Positions 35,301 to 45,415 are shown, counted from the stretch's first letter. The stretch: 64,000 nt of DNA from Methanobacteriaceae archaeon (GCA_029219465.1 JAQXTL010000004.1:186001-250000), one strand, 5' to 3'. A program made the numbers and translations. Notes: generated by a model from the sequence alone, not told the origin.

Positions 35301-37946
35301 ATGGCTGCATTTGATAGGGTTAAATCTGGAATCCATGGGCTTGATAAAGCTTTAGACAATATCCGTTTAGGAGATAATGTCGTATGGAATGTTACAAATT
35401 TAAATGAATTTTCATACTTTGTAAATCCATATGTAAAGCAAGCTAAAGAGGATAATAGAAACTTAATCTATATCAGATTTGCTAAACATCCTCCATTAAT
35501 TGAAATGAGCAAAAAAGACTTTGAATTGCTTGAAGCTGAACAGAACAATCCTGATACAGAATTCTGCATGATAGAACGTGACGGGATTAAAATATATCAG
35601 GTAAATCCATATAATCAGTTTGAAACATTTACTTTAGAAGTTCATAGAATTATTGAAAAAGAAGGCTTTGATGCTTTTTATGTTTTTGACTGTTTAAGTG
35701 ATCTTCAGGCAGTCTGGTCAACAGATTTAATGATGAGTAACTTCTTTAAAGTTACCTGTCCATTTTTATTTGAGCTTGATACTGTAGCATTTTTCCCAAT
35801 TATTCGTGGAAGACATTCATATGATGCAATAGCTAAAATTCGTGAAACTACACAGTTATTCCTAAATGTGTACTCAAATTCACCAGAAGAAGTTTATGTA
35901 TCCCCTCTAAAAGTTTGGAACAGATATTCTCAGACAATGTTTTTAGGACATAAATACAACTCAAAAACTGGAATTCTTAAAGTTTTACAGGAAGGTCAGG
36001 AAGTTAGTAAGTATTATAAAACTATCAACGATTCTGACAAACATCAAAACGGACAAACCTTAGATAGCTGGGAGAGATACATGCTTCAGGTTAGAATGAA
36101 GTATGAAAAAGGAGAAAACGTTGATGACGAATGTGATAAATTATGTGAACTCATGATGACAAAAGATGAGCAAATGCTTTCAAAAATTAAGGAATACTTT
36201 ACTTTTGAAGATTACACAACAATTTATGACCGTAGAGTTGGAAGCGGATTAGTAGGTGGTAAAGCCTGCGGAATGTTACTTGCAAGAAAAATTATTGAAA
36301 AAAACTGTCCAGAGATATATGAAAATAATCTTGAACCTGATGATTCCTTTTATATCGGTTCTGATTTGTTTTACACCTACATTGTCTCAAATGACTTATG
36401 GGATCTTAGAGTAAAACAGAGAACCGAAGAAGGATACTACAAATATGGAAAAGAGTTAGAAGAAGGTCTTAAAAATGGTACTTTCTCAGATGAAATTAAA
36501 AAAGCATTCATAAACATCCTTGATTATTTTGGTCAAAGCCCAATTATTGTCCGTTCAAGTAGTTTTCTTGAGGATGGTTATGGAAATGCATTTGCTGGAA
36601 AATATGAGTCAGTATTTTGTGCGAATCAGGGAAGTCTTGAAGACCGTCTAGCAGCTTTTGAAGATGCAGTAAAAGTTGTATATTCAAGTACAATGAACAT
36701 TTCCGCTTTAGAATACAGGAAATTAAACAACTTAGATGATACTGATGAACAAATGGGTCTTTTAGTTCAAAGAGTTTCCGGATCATATCATGGAAACTAC
36801 CTATTCCCAACTGCTGCAGGAGTAGGATTTTCCTACAGTCCATATTCACCTCTTCCAGATATGGACAACAGCAAAGGGATGCTAAGACTTGTAATGGGTC
36901 TTGGTACAAAAGCAGTAGACAGAACCAAAAAGGACTATCCTAGAATCATTAACCTCGATAAGCCTGAAGTAACTCTAATGAAAGATGTAAAAGAAAAGCA
37001 CAAATATTCCCAGCATTATTTGGATGTTATTGATTTAAAAAACGTCAGTTTACATGACATTCCAATTAGTGAAGGTTTAGATATAATTCCAAGATATGCA
37101 AAAAAAGTGTTAGTTGAACATGACAAAGAAGCAGAAAGAATGTTTCGTGACCGTGGCCAAAAAAGAGAAATCGTATTTGCCAACTGTGAAGGAATTGTGA
37201 AAAACAGTGATTTCATAGACAAAATGAAAACTATCTTGAAAACCTTGGAAACTGCATATGACTATCCTGTTGATATTGAATATACTTTAAACATTGGAGA
37301 GGATAATTCGTTTAATATAAACCTATTACAATGCCGACCTCTTCAAGTTTCAACAAGTACGGAAGATATTGAAATGCCTGAAAATAAAAATGTGTTCTTC
37401 CACATTAAACAATCTTCAATGGGAATGTCTAGGAAAAATACAATAGATACAATCTGTTATGTTGATCCACACAAATATTACGAATACCCATACGCACAAA
37501 AAGGTTCAATCTCCAGAGTTATTAGTAATGTAAATAGCTATTGTAAGCAAAATGAAAAAAGAGCTATTTTAATTGTTCCTGGAAGAATTGGAACCTCCTC
37601 TCCAGAATTAGGTATTCCAGTAGTATTTGCAGACATTAGTCATTTCTCAGCAATCCTTGAAGAATCATACAGTAAAGTTGGTTATATGCCCGAGTTATCT
37701 TTTGGAAGCCACATGTTCCAAGATTTGGTAGAAGCAGAAATATATTACGGAGCATTGTTTGAAAATGAAAAGAAAATCGAATTCAATAAAGAAATGATAT
37801 TTAAACATCAAAATATCTTAAAAGACATAAATCCAAACTTAAATGAAGACATATACAATATGGTGCAAGTAATAGACTTTGATAAAAATAAAGCAGAATT
37901 ATATCATGACATGAATAAAGACGAAACATTGTGCATTTTTAAATAA
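35301..37946 (+). CDS. PEP/pyruvate-binding domain protein with KaiC-like N-terminal domain
   Basis: This 881-residue protein has an N-terminal region like degenerate KaiC/RecA proteins (SGIHGLDKALDNIRLGDNVVW) but no Walker A lysine loop. The middle (from about residue 305) is a PPDK/PEP-synthase nucleotide-binding domain. It has GSGLVGGKACGMLLARK, PIIVRSSSFLEDGYG and FAGKYESVF. The C-terminus has VPGRIGTSSPELGIPV and SFGSHMFQDLVEAE in place of the phospho-His and PEP domains. It therefore cannot be a complete PEP synthase. Function is unknown. Start is ATG 35301 with GGAG ten bases upstream. It follows the glutamate synthase operon by 24 bp. Confidence 0.85.
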   Translation: MAAFDRVKSGIHGLDKALDNIRLGDNVVWNVTNLNEFSYFVNPYVKQAKEDNRNLIYIRFAKHPPLIEMSKKDFELLEAEQNNPDTEFCMIERDGIKIYQVNPYNQFETFTLEVHRIIEKEGFDAFYVFDCLSDLQAVWSTDLMMSNFFKVTCPFLFELDTVAFFPIIRGRHSYDAIAKIRETTQLFLNVYSNSPEEVYVSPLKVWNRYSQTMFLGHKYNSKTGILKVLQEGQEVSKYYKTINDSDKHQNGQTLDSWERYMLQVRMKYEKGENVDDECDKLCELMMTKDEQMLSKIKEYFTFEDYTTIYDRRVGSGLVGGKACGMLLARKIIEKNCPEIYENNLEPDDSFYIGSDLFYTYIVSNDLWDLRVKQRTEEGYYKYGKELEEGLKNGTFSDEIKKAFINILDYFGQSPIIVRSSSFLEDGYGNAFAGKYESVFCANQGSLEDRLAAFEDAVKVVYSSTMNISALEYRKLNNLDDTDEQMGLLVQRVSGSYHGNYLFPTAAGVGFSYSPYSPLPDMDNSKGMLRLVMGLGTKAVDRTKKDYPRIINLDKPEVTLMKDVKEKHKYSQHYLDVIDLKNVSLHDIPISEGLDIIPRYAKKVLVEHDKEAERMFRDRGQKREIVFANCEGIVKNSDFIDKMKTILKTLETAYDYPVDIEYTLNIGEDNSFNINLLQCRPLQVSTSTEDIEMPENKNVFFHIKQSSMGMSRKNTIDTICYVDPHKYYEYPYAQKGSISRVISNVNSYCKQNEKRAILIVPGRIGTSSPELGIPVVFADISHFSAILEESYSKVGYMPELSFGSHMFQDLVEAEIYYGALFENEKKIEFNKEMIFKHQNILKDINPNLNEDIYNMVQVIDFDKNKAELYHDMNKDETLCIFK

Positions 37947-37971
37947 AATATAATGAAAAGAATTTTTCATT

Positions 37972-38307
37972 ATGGCAGGGTGGGCGGGACTATATGCCTT
38001 TTTATTTGCAACAATTTTTGAAAAAAAATTTCAAATAAAAGCAACGTATGACATAAAATTATGTGAAAATGACCCAATTGAGTTTTTTGAGTTTATTTTC
38101 CCAATAGGGTTTATTTTCACATTTTTTCAAATCACTTATTTTATAACAATTACATTAATTTTAATGATATTTAACAAAGACGCCTATCACATAATTACAT
38201 CAAAAATCATTGAAAATAAAGAATTATGCAAAAATGGTAATAATGAGTTAATTAGTGTAGATATGAAAATAAAAAAAGATAGTTTTAAAACTAGTCACAA
38301 TGACTAG
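37972..38307 (+). CDS. small hypothetical membrane protein
   Basis: This 111-residue reading frame has hydrophobic stretches GWAGLYAFLFATIF and IFPIGFIFTFFQITYFITIT. I do not recognise it. There is no clear ribosome site before the ATG, 25 bp after the preceding gene. Its stop falls inside the terminator palindrome shared with the convergent gene. It may be real or a decayed fragment. Confidence 0.4.
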   Translation: MAGWAGLYAFLFATIFEKKFQIKATYDIKLCENDPIEFFEFIFPIGFIFTFFQITYFITITLILMIFNKDAYHIITSKIIENKELCKNGNNELISVDMKIKKDSFKTSHND

Positions 38308-38317
38308 AATTTAAAAC
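38282..38317. terminator. bidirectional hairpin terminator at convergent gene ends
   Basis: GTTTTAAAACTAGTCA (38282-38297), loop CAA, then TGACTAGAATTTAAAAC (38301-38317) form about 15 base pairs with one small bulge. The stop codons of both convergent genes (38305-38307 plus strand, 38304-38306 minus strand) lie inside the stem. Confidence 0.6.
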
Positions 38318-39302
38318 AAGTACTGGTTTTTTTAGAATAGCAGTTATTACAGCTATGACAAATAGCTACTCCTTTTCCATTTTTCTTCCAATCAGCCAAC
38401 AAATCAGGTTGTGCAACAAATGGTTTTGACATTGAAACAAAATCAACAGTTGAGCTATTTAATATTTCATTAATTAAATCCATATCTCTAAATGATCCTC
38501 CTAAAACAACAGGAATATCAATAGCATCAATCAATTTTTCAACATAAACCAAAAATGGATGTTTTTCACCTTTATCATAAATTTGTGAAATTGTACGTGC
38601 TGTAAGTTGAATACTGTCAGCACCTGCTTTTTCAAGTTCTTTTGCAATTGCAATACTTTCATCAGCAGTCATTCCACCTTTTCTTGCATCCCAAGGATTT
38701 AATCTGCAGCTTACATGAATATCCATTGTCTTTTTAATGACTTTAATGATTTCAGTAGAAATTCTTGCACGATTTTCTGTGTTTCCACCATATTTATCAT
38801 CTCTTTGGTTGAAATATGGATTCATGAATCTCGCAAGGTAAAAATTATTCCCCATATTAATTTGAATTCCATCAAAACCTGCAAATGAAAACTTTTTAGC
38901 AGCCATTATCACTTCAGATTGTAATTTTCTTATACCTTCTTCAGTAATTTCATTAGCTTCCACTTTTTGATTTTCCCCGTCATCATAATAGAAAAATGCC
39001 AATTGACCTAAAATTGGAACATCATATTTGTGAACAATATCACTAACCATCTGATAGTCTTTAATAAAACCTCTGTAATTCATATTAGTTGAATAAGGGA
39101 AAAATCTGTCTTTAGGATCAAGTGCAAATATTTCAGAAACAATTAAACCGGTTCCACTACTTGCAATTTTTTCATATCTATCATAAACATCAGGAGTTAA
39201 AAAACCACCTTCAGCAGTTTCAGTTTCCCAAGTTCCAGTTCTAACAATACGACTGTTAAGTTTTAAATCAGCAAATTGAACTTCATCAAAAATGTTTTTC
39301 AT
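38304..39302 (-). CDS. old yellow enzyme family NADH:flavin oxidoreductase
   Basis: This 332-residue FMN TIM-barrel protein reduces activated double bonds in family members; its substrate is unknown. It has RIVRTGTWETETAEGGFLT near residue 18, PILGQLAFF near 95, GFDGIQINMGNNFYLARF near 143-160 and MNPYFNQRDDKYGGN. VSCRLNPWDARKGG is near 199. It ends CHSCNNCYSKKTSTCFKF, a cysteine set resembling the 4Fe-4S motif that follows the barrel in 2,4-dienoyl-CoA reductase-type enzymes. The protein stops right after it. Confidence 0.87.
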   Translation of the reverse strand: MKNIFDEVQFADLKLNSRIVRTGTWETETAEGGFLTPDVYDRYEKIASSGTGLIVSEIFALDPKDRFFPYSTNMNYRGFIKDYQMVSDIVHKYDVPILGQLAFFYYDDGENQKVEANEITEEGIRKLQSEVIMAAKKFSFAGFDGIQINMGNNFYLARFMNPYFNQRDDKYGGNTENRARISTEIIKVIKKTMDIHVSCRLNPWDARKGGMTADESIAIAKELEKAGADSIQLTARTISQIYDKGEKHPFLVYVEKLIDAIDIPVVLGGSFRDMDLINEILNSSTVDFVSMSKPFVAQPDLLADWKKNGKGVAICHSCNNCYSKKTSTCFKF

Positions 39303-39457
39303 AATATCACAACTAATTATTAATTTATGTTTAGTGATATTTAATAATTACAATATACAATAAACAGAATTATTCGTAATTTATTAAATAAAATCTAAAG
39401 TTTTATATGTATAAAAATAGAATTTATAATTAACTGATTTAAATGTAGGAAAATAAT

Positions 39458-39676
39458 ATGGCAAACGCAATTCTTGGAGCAGTATTATCCTTTTTAATCC
39501 CAGGATTAGGACAAGCATATGCTGGAGACATTAAAAAAGGTGTAATCTTTTTCGCAATCGCTATTGTTTTAGGTATTCTTGTAACCTACGTAATAAACTT
39601 AGGCAATATTGGTATGATAATAAGCCTTGCTTACGGAGTTTACGCTGCTTACGACGCATACAAAATGATTGAATAA
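39458..39676 (+). CDS. small TM2-like membrane protein
   Basis: This 72-residue protein has two or three hydrophobic stretches. It has the start LGAVLSFLIPGLGQAYAG, typical of TM2-like small proteins (GxGq.Y.G), then KKGVIFFAIAIVLGIL and GNIGMIISLAYGVYAAYDAYK. Function is unknown. It is a single gene with an oligo-T terminator. Confidence 0.75.
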   Translation: MANAILGAVLSFLIPGLGQAYAGDIKKGVIFFAIAIVLGILVTYVINLGNIGMIISLAYGVYAAYDAYKMIE

Positions 39677-39689
39677 ACATAAACATTAA

Positions 39690-39722
39690 CTTTTTTTATT
39701 TTTTTTATTTTTTTAAAAAAAA
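39690..39722. terminator. oligo-T/oligo-A terminator after the TM2-like gene
   Basis: The plus strand has TTTTTTTATTTTTTTTATTTTTTT-like runs at 39691-39714 followed by A-runs. This gives U-tracts in both directions between convergent genes. Confidence 0.65.
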
Positions 39723-39787
39723 TAGCTATTTTTCAATGTAAAATTTTAATTTTAAGAGTATTTAAAAAAAAGTAGAAAAAAGGTAAT

Positions 39788-41500
39788 CTATTTGATTACC
39801 ATTAAAGTGTCACCAGCACTAACTGCATCTCCAGGTTCTACGAAAATTTCTTCTACAACACCATCAACTTCAGATTGGATATCGTTTTCCATTTTCATAG
39901 CTTCGATAACACAGATAGTAGATCCTTTTGTGACTTTATCTCCAACATTAACGTTGAGTTTAATTACCATACCTTGCATTGAAGAGGTAACTCCTCCTTC
40001 AACAGGGTGGAAATTACCGTCGCCTGCTTCTTCAATTTCCATAAATCCAGTAGGCATGATTTTAACTTCAAACATGTCCCCATCAACTTCAACATTATAT
40101 TGAGTTGGAATTCCAATAGTTTCATCTTCACTAAGGGAGTGGGGTGGTTTGATTTCTTCTTCAACTGCTTCTCCTTTGAGGAATTTAGGAGCAATTGAAG
40201 GATATAATGCATAGGTTAATGCATCTTCATCAGTTTTAACGAATCCTTTTTCCATACCTTCAGATTTGAATTTATCGAATTCAGGTTCGAGTAAGTCTGC
40301 AGGTCTGCAGGTAATAACTTCTTCATCACCAATGATTTTTTTAGAGATTTCTTCATCAACAGGTGCAGGAGGTTTACCATACATTCCTTTCATGTAATCT
40401 TTAACTTCGTTAGATACTGTTTTGTATCTTTCTCCACCTAAAACATTCATTACAGATTGAATACCAACAATTTGGCTTGTTGGAGTTACAAGAGGTGGGT
40501 ATCCCATATCTTTTCTAACACGAGGCATTTCATCTAATACATCATTGTATCTGTCAAGTGCATTTTGTTCTTTAAGTTGGGAAATAAGATTTGAGAGCAT
40601 TCCTCCAGGAATTTGATATAATAATACATCAGCATCAATACTTGTGGAAATTGGATCTAAAATTCCTAAATATTTCTTTTTAATATCTTTGAAGTATTCT
40701 TTAATAGAAGTTAATAATTTTAAATCAAGACCAGTGTCAAATTCAGTTCCTTGAAGAGCAGCAACCATACTTTCTGTAGGTGGTTGACTTGTTCCCCATG
40801 CAAGAGGTGAAATGGAAGTATCTAATATATCAACTCCAGCTTGACAAGCAGCATAATAACTGATTGGAGTCATACCACTGGTACAATGACAGTGTAAATC
40901 TACAAGTAAATCAGTTTCTTCTTTTAATTTTGATACTAATTCATAAGCAGCTGCAGGAGTGATTAAACCAGCCATATCTTTAATTGCAACAGAATCACAA
41001 TCAAGAGCTTCTAATTCTTTAGCTAAATCAACAAAATCATCAATAGTGTGTACAGGACTTATAGTGTAACTTAATGTACCTTGTACATGAGCTCCTTGAT
41101 CTTTAGCAACTTTAATTGCTTTTTCCATATTTCTGATATCGTTTAAAGCATCAAATACTCTGAATATATCGACACCATTTTCATATGATTTTTCTACGAA
41201 TTTTGTTACAACATCATCTGGATAGTGTTTGTAACCAACTAAGTTTTGTCCTCTCAAAAGCATTTGAATAGGAGTTTTATTAAATTCGGATTTTAATTGT
41301 CTTAATCTTTCCCATGGGTCTTCATTTAAATATCTAATACAAGTATCAAAAGTAGCTCCACCCCAAGCTTCTACTGAAAAATAACCGACTTTATCCATTT
41401 CTTCAGCGATAGGAATCATGTCTCTGGTTCTCATCCTTGTTGCAAGTAGAGATTGGTGAGCGTCACGAAGTGCTGTTTCTGTAAATCTCAATTTCGCCAT
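39788..41500 (-). CDS. pycB: pyruvate carboxylase subunit B (carboxyltransferase plus biotin carrier)
   Basis: PycB transfers CO2 from biotin to pyruvate to make oxaloacetate. The 570-residue chain has the HMGL-like barrel first (TALRDAHQSLLATRMRTRDM, FSVEAWGGATFDTCIRYL, LLRGQNLVGYKHYPDD, VDLHCHCTSGMT). A conserved PYC/OADA domain follows. The C-terminal biotinyl domain has the EAMKMEND biotin site about 35 residues from the end. The PycA subunit is not in this window. It feeds the reductive branch together with the fumarase and KOR genes here. Confidence 0.94.
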   Translation of the reverse strand: MAKLRFTETALRDAHQSLLATRMRTRDMIPIAEEMDKVGYFSVEAWGGATFDTCIRYLNEDPWERLRQLKSEFNKTPIQMLLRGQNLVGYKHYPDDVVTKFVEKSYENGVDIFRVFDALNDIRNMEKAIKVAKDQGAHVQGTLSYTISPVHTIDDFVDLAKELEALDCDSVAIKDMAGLITPAAAYELVSKLKEETDLLVDLHCHCTSGMTPISYYAACQAGVDILDTSISPLAWGTSQPPTESMVAALQGTEFDTGLDLKLLTSIKEYFKDIKKKYLGILDPISTSIDADVLLYQIPGGMLSNLISQLKEQNALDRYNDVLDEMPRVRKDMGYPPLVTPTSQIVGIQSVMNVLGGERYKTVSNEVKDYMKGMYGKPPAPVDEEISKKIIGDEEVITCRPADLLEPEFDKFKSEGMEKGFVKTDEDALTYALYPSIAPKFLKGEAVEEEIKPPHSLSEDETIGIPTQYNVEVDGDMFEVKIMPTGFMEIEEAGDGNFHPVEGGVTSSMQGMVIKLNVNVGDKVTKGSTICVIEAMKMENDIQSEVDGVVEEIFVEPGDAVSAGDTLMVIK

Positions 41501-41654
41501 TATTTACACCTCTTTAAAATTATTTATAAATAACTATAAAATATACCATTATACATTTATATTATTTGTATTATATAAAAATATGCAAAATTAATGAATT
41601 TTTTAAAAAAAAATGACAGTTGTGAAAAAAATAAAAAAAGTAAAAATTGAAAAA

Positions 41655-42749
41655 TTATCTTTCCAAATCACCGGAAATGAATTTTTCAACATTTTCAAAT
41701 GCTTCATCATCAGTGTATTGAATTGGAGGGTGTTTCATAGTGTATGATGAAATAGAAGTTAACTGTCCACCAATACCTCTTTCTAAACCAATTTTACAAC
41801 ATCTGACTGCATCAATTACACAACCTGCAGAGTTTGGAGAGTCTTCTACACTTAATCTGAGTTCAATTTCCATTGGAACATCACCAAATGTACGTCCTTC
41901 CATTCTGAGGAAACATAATTTGTTATCTTTTTGCCATGGGACATAATCACTAGGACCAATGTGAATATCCCTGTCATCCATTCTTTCTTTTAAAACAGAC
42001 TGAACTGCTTCGGTTTTGGATTCTTTTTTAGAGTCTAATCTTTCACGGTTAAGCATGTTTAAAAAGTCAGTGTTTCCACCTGTATTGATTTGATAGGTTC
42101 TGTCTAATTTTACACCCCTATCCATGAATAAACTAGCTAGTGTTCTGTGAGTAATAGTAGCTCCGATTTGAGCTTTAATATCGTCACCTACAATAGGAAT
42201 TCCTTTAGCTTTGAATTTAGCATCCCATTCATCATCACTTACAATAAATACAGGCATACAGTTAACATATGCAACACCAGCATCAAGAGCACATTGAGCA
42301 TAATATCTTGCAGCTTCTTCTGAACCTACAGGCAAGTAGTTAACTAAAATTTCTGCACCACTTTCTTTTAAGACTTCAACAACATCAACAGGCTCTTCAT
42401 CACTTACAACAAAAGTGTATTCATCATCATAATTAGCCATATGAGGTGCAACACCATCTAAAATATGACCCATACATACTTTAGCATCATATTTAGGAAT
42501 ATCTTCTTGGAAAACAGTTGTACAGTTTGGCTTTGCAAAAATAGCTTCGTCGATAGTCTTTCCAACTTTTCTTGCATCAACATCAAAAGCAGCTACAACT
42601 TCAATGTCACTAGGTTCATATCCTCCAATATCCCAATGCATAAGACCTATTGCATCTTCGGGATTTTTGCCATCATAATAATGTATTCCTTGAATAAGAG
42701 AACTTGCACAATTCCCTAATCCAACAATTGCTATTTTAATTTTATTCAA
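41655..42749 (-). CDS. myo-inositol-1-phosphate synthase
   Basis: The enzyme cyclises glucose 6-phosphate to inositol 1-phosphate with NAD, for archaetidylinositol lipids. The 364-residue archaeal-type protein has KIAIVGLGNCASSLIQG at the N-terminus and VVAAFDVDARKVGK near 52. NYLPVGSEEAARYYAQCA is near 139, IVGDDIKAQIGATITHR near 184, and NTGGNTDFLNML near 216. It is divergent from the UbiA-type lipid synthase at 42874, so the intergenic region likely serves two membrane-lipid genes. Confidence 0.93.
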   Translation of the reverse strand: MNKIKIAIVGLGNCASSLIQGIHYYDGKNPEDAIGLMHWDIGGYEPSDIEVVAAFDVDARKVGKTIDEAIFAKPNCTTVFQEDIPKYDAKVCMGHILDGVAPHMANYDDEYTFVVSDEEPVDVVEVLKESGAEILVNYLPVGSEEAARYYAQCALDAGVAYVNCMPVFIVSDDEWDAKFKAKGIPIVGDDIKAQIGATITHRTLASLFMDRGVKLDRTYQINTGGNTDFLNMLNRERLDSKKESKTEAVQSVLKERMDDRDIHIGPSDYVPWQKDNKLCFLRMEGRTFGDVPMEIELRLSVEDSPNSAGCVIDAVRCCKIGLERGIGGQLTSISSYTMKHPPIQYTDDEAFENVEKFISGDLER

Positions 42750-42873
42750 TATAACACCAGCTTCATTAATTATAATTAAATAATACTTTAATAAATAAAA
42801 TACTAATATTATGTTAATTAATATACTTTATATAATTATCCAATTGAATTAACAAATTATAGGAAATTAAAAT

Positions 42874-43716
42874 ATGAATCCATATATAGAAATCTTAAGA
42901 CCTGGAAATGCATTAATGGGTGCAATATCCATCATTTTAGTTGCACTTATTGACAAAACAATCTCAATACCTGTAGTGCTTGCAATGCTTGCAGTATTTT
43001 TTGAAACTGCAGCTGGAAATGTGATTAACGACTATTTTGACTACAAAATTGACTTAATAAATAAACCTGATAGACCAATACCTTCTGGAAGAATATCTCT
43101 AAAAAACGGAAGAAACTATGGTTATTTTTTATTCTTTATGGGAACCGTGTGTGGGTTTTTTATAAGTTATCTTACAAACAATTGGATTCCATTTGCAATT
43201 GTATTATTTGCTGATGTAGTTCTTTATTTATACGCATACAAATTAAAATCAACTCCACTTCTTGGTAATTTAACAGTTGGATTTATGACAGGTTTTGGAT
43301 TCGTATTTGGAGGATTTTCCATAAATAATCCAACTATAATAATGACTTCAATATTCCTTGGATTTTTCGCATTGGTTATGACAACTGCACGTGAAATCAT
43401 AAAAGATATTGAAGATATTGAAGGAGACAAAGCAGATGGGGCAAGGACATTGCCTATTTTAATTGGTGCAAAAAAACCTGCAATACTTGCTGCTATCTTA
43501 ATCGTGGTTGACAGCGCATTATGTCCATTATTATACTATTATCATGTATTTGGAATATTATACCTACCAGTAATAGCTATTGCAGTTGTATTATTCATTT
43601 ATTCTGCAATAATCATATTAAAATCACAAGAAAGAGAAGTTGCTGCAAAAGCTTCTAAAAACTTAAAAATAGGAATGTTAATAGCATTTGTTGCATTTGT
43701 ATTTGGATCATTATAA
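42874..43716 (+). CDS. digeranylgeranylglyceryl phosphate synthase (UbiA family)
   Basis: This integral membrane prenyltransferase adds the second geranylgeranyl chain in archaeal lipid synthesis. The 280-residue protein has two Asp-rich motifs, NDYFDYKIDLINKPDRPIPSG near residue 50 and a DIEDIEGDKADGARTLP segment near 176. About eight transmembrane stretches are seen. PRPGNALMGA-like ILRPGNALMG is near the start. Length fits DGGGPS. The divergent neighbour makes inositol phosphate for lipid head groups. Confidence 0.9.
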   Translation: MNPYIEILRPGNALMGAISIILVALIDKTISIPVVLAMLAVFFETAAGNVINDYFDYKIDLINKPDRPIPSGRISLKNGRNYGYFLFFMGTVCGFFISYLTNNWIPFAIVLFADVVLYLYAYKLKSTPLLGNLTVGFMTGFGFVFGGFSINNPTIIMTSIFLGFFALVMTTAREIIKDIEDIEGDKADGARTLPILIGAKKPAILAAILIVVDSALCPLLYYYHVFGILYLPVIAIAVVLFIYSAIIILKSQEREVAAKASKNLKIGMLIAFVAFVFGSL

Positions 43717-43754
43717 CTAAAAGTTATATATAACACAAAATAAATTAACTAACA

Positions 43755-45335
43755 ATGTTAAAAGAGTTCAATTTAAATAAAAAAGATAAAGCATATTTAA
43801 TAGCTATTTTATTATTTAGCACAATATTAGTTGGATATTATATCAACTTTAATAATTCAATTGGTATTGCATGTTCTGATGTGTATGTTTATCTTTTAAA
43901 TGCTCTTTTTTATACTGGAGAAAAAATAAGTACAACAAGTTTTGTTTATATCTCTCCAGTAATCTGTTTTTTAACTTCACTTCTTTTTAGAATAGGATTA
44001 GTGGATAAATTAGCAATATTTATCGTTACTGGACTATTTGCAATAATTGGAAATATCGGATTATACATTTTACTTAGAAAATTCTTTAAAGAAGAGTTAA
44101 GCCTTCTTGGTGTGATAATTTATTCTTCATCATCACTTTACCTAACCTGGCTTGCAAACGGAACATTAGACATTCCTGGTGTTTCAATGATTATATGGAT
44201 TGCAATTATTACTTTAATCGCAATTAAAGAAAATCCAAAATACTACCAGTACATAATTCCAGTAATGGCTCTTGGATTTTTCACAAGATACACCATTATT
44301 CTAACAATTCCAGCATTTTTCTTGTTTTATGTTCTTGAAAACGGATTTGCAATAAAACCAGAAGATTGGAACTATATGAAAAAAGGATTGCTCATAGGAG
44401 TGGCTATTGGAGTAATCTTACTTGCAATTGTACTAATTATGGGTAATGGTCAATTCGAATTAGGAAACCAGATGATGAGCGGAATTAAAGGAACAAGTGG
44501 TTCTGTAAAAGATCCAGCTTACACTCCTGATGTTGGATACTATTTGAAAAACTATCCTAACTTCATATCAAATTCACATACTGTATTTGAGGCAAACCCT
44601 GTATTAAACTCCCCTACAATCCTATCATATATTGTATTTGCATTATTATTTGTTGGAGCAGGATTCTGGCTATATGATAACAGATTTAATCTTAAAAAAC
44701 ATGATAAAATTGCAATTATAGTATTACTAATAGGAATATTAAGCTTTACAAGAGTTACTTCAATAATTACATCAATTTTAATTTATATTGGAATATATTT
44801 ACTTGCAAAAGATAGAAATTACAATGTAGGAATATTTATGTTAGGCTGGATTTTGGCAAATGCAATTTTCTTAAGCTTTAATATTGTTAAAGTAAACAGA
44901 TACATACTTCCAACATTTCCAGCATTCATATTCTTTGTTTTAGTAGCAATAGAAAATATCCACTCACACATCAAAATTAATAAAAATATAATTCCAATAG
45001 CTTTGATAGTGTTGTTTGTAATTCAGGCATTTGCATTTACTGCAACCTTTGAGCCAACAAACAAATATCTTGCTCCAGAAGAGATTTCAAACTACATTAT
45101 TGATAACAATCCTGATTACAAAAACATGACTATTGGTGTTTACAATGTAAGACCATATAGCTGGTGGATTGGAACAAATATCGAAGGAATACCTTCAAGT
45201 GTACACAGCAAAATAGATCAAAGTAATATCACATATTATATTTCAAACCATCCTATTAACCTGACAAATTTTACCATGGTTAAAAATATTGATACTTTGT
45301 ATTTATATAAAAATAATAAAACTCCTTTTAATTAA
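43755..45335 (+). CDS. GT-C type membrane glycosyltransferase (PMT/ArnT-like)
   Basis: This 526-residue protein has about eleven hydrophobic segments and a soluble C-terminal part. A short acidic motif after the first membrane segment (GIACSDVYVYLLNAL) fits the catalytic Asp of lipid-linked-sugar GT-C enzymes. GFFTRYTIILTIPAFFLF near residue 173 resembles the GT39/GT83 group. It would glycosylate an outer-face acceptor. It follows the lipid synthase by 38 bp on the same strand. Confidence 0.78.
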   Translation: MLKEFNLNKKDKAYLIAILLFSTILVGYYINFNNSIGIACSDVYVYLLNALFYTGEKISTTSFVYISPVICFLTSLLFRIGLVDKLAIFIVTGLFAIIGNIGLYILLRKFFKEELSLLGVIIYSSSSLYLTWLANGTLDIPGVSMIIWIAIITLIAIKENPKYYQYIIPVMALGFFTRYTIILTIPAFFLFYVLENGFAIKPEDWNYMKKGLLIGVAIGVILLAIVLIMGNGQFELGNQMMSGIKGTSGSVKDPAYTPDVGYYLKNYPNFISNSHTVFEANPVLNSPTILSYIVFALLFVGAGFWLYDNRFNLKKHDKIAIIVLLIGILSFTRVTSIITSILIYIGIYLLAKDRNYNVGIFMLGWILANAIFLSFNIVKVNRYILPTFPAFIFFVLVAIENIHSHIKINKNIIPIALIVLFVIQAFAFTATFEPTNKYLAPEEISNYIIDNNPDYKNMTIGVYNVRPYSWWIGTNIEGIPSSVHSKIDQSNITYYISNHPINLTNFTMVKNIDTLYLYKNNKTPFN

Positions 45336-45415
45336 ACATTTACCTGTTTTTTAGAAACATATATAATAAAAAAAATAGAAAAATAGTATCATAAAAATTA
45401 ATTTAAGAGGATAAT

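Noticed and set aside
39792-40103. 103-codon reading frame antisense to pycB
   Set aside because: It lies opposite the biotinyl domain of pycB and has a composition expected of a shadow frame.
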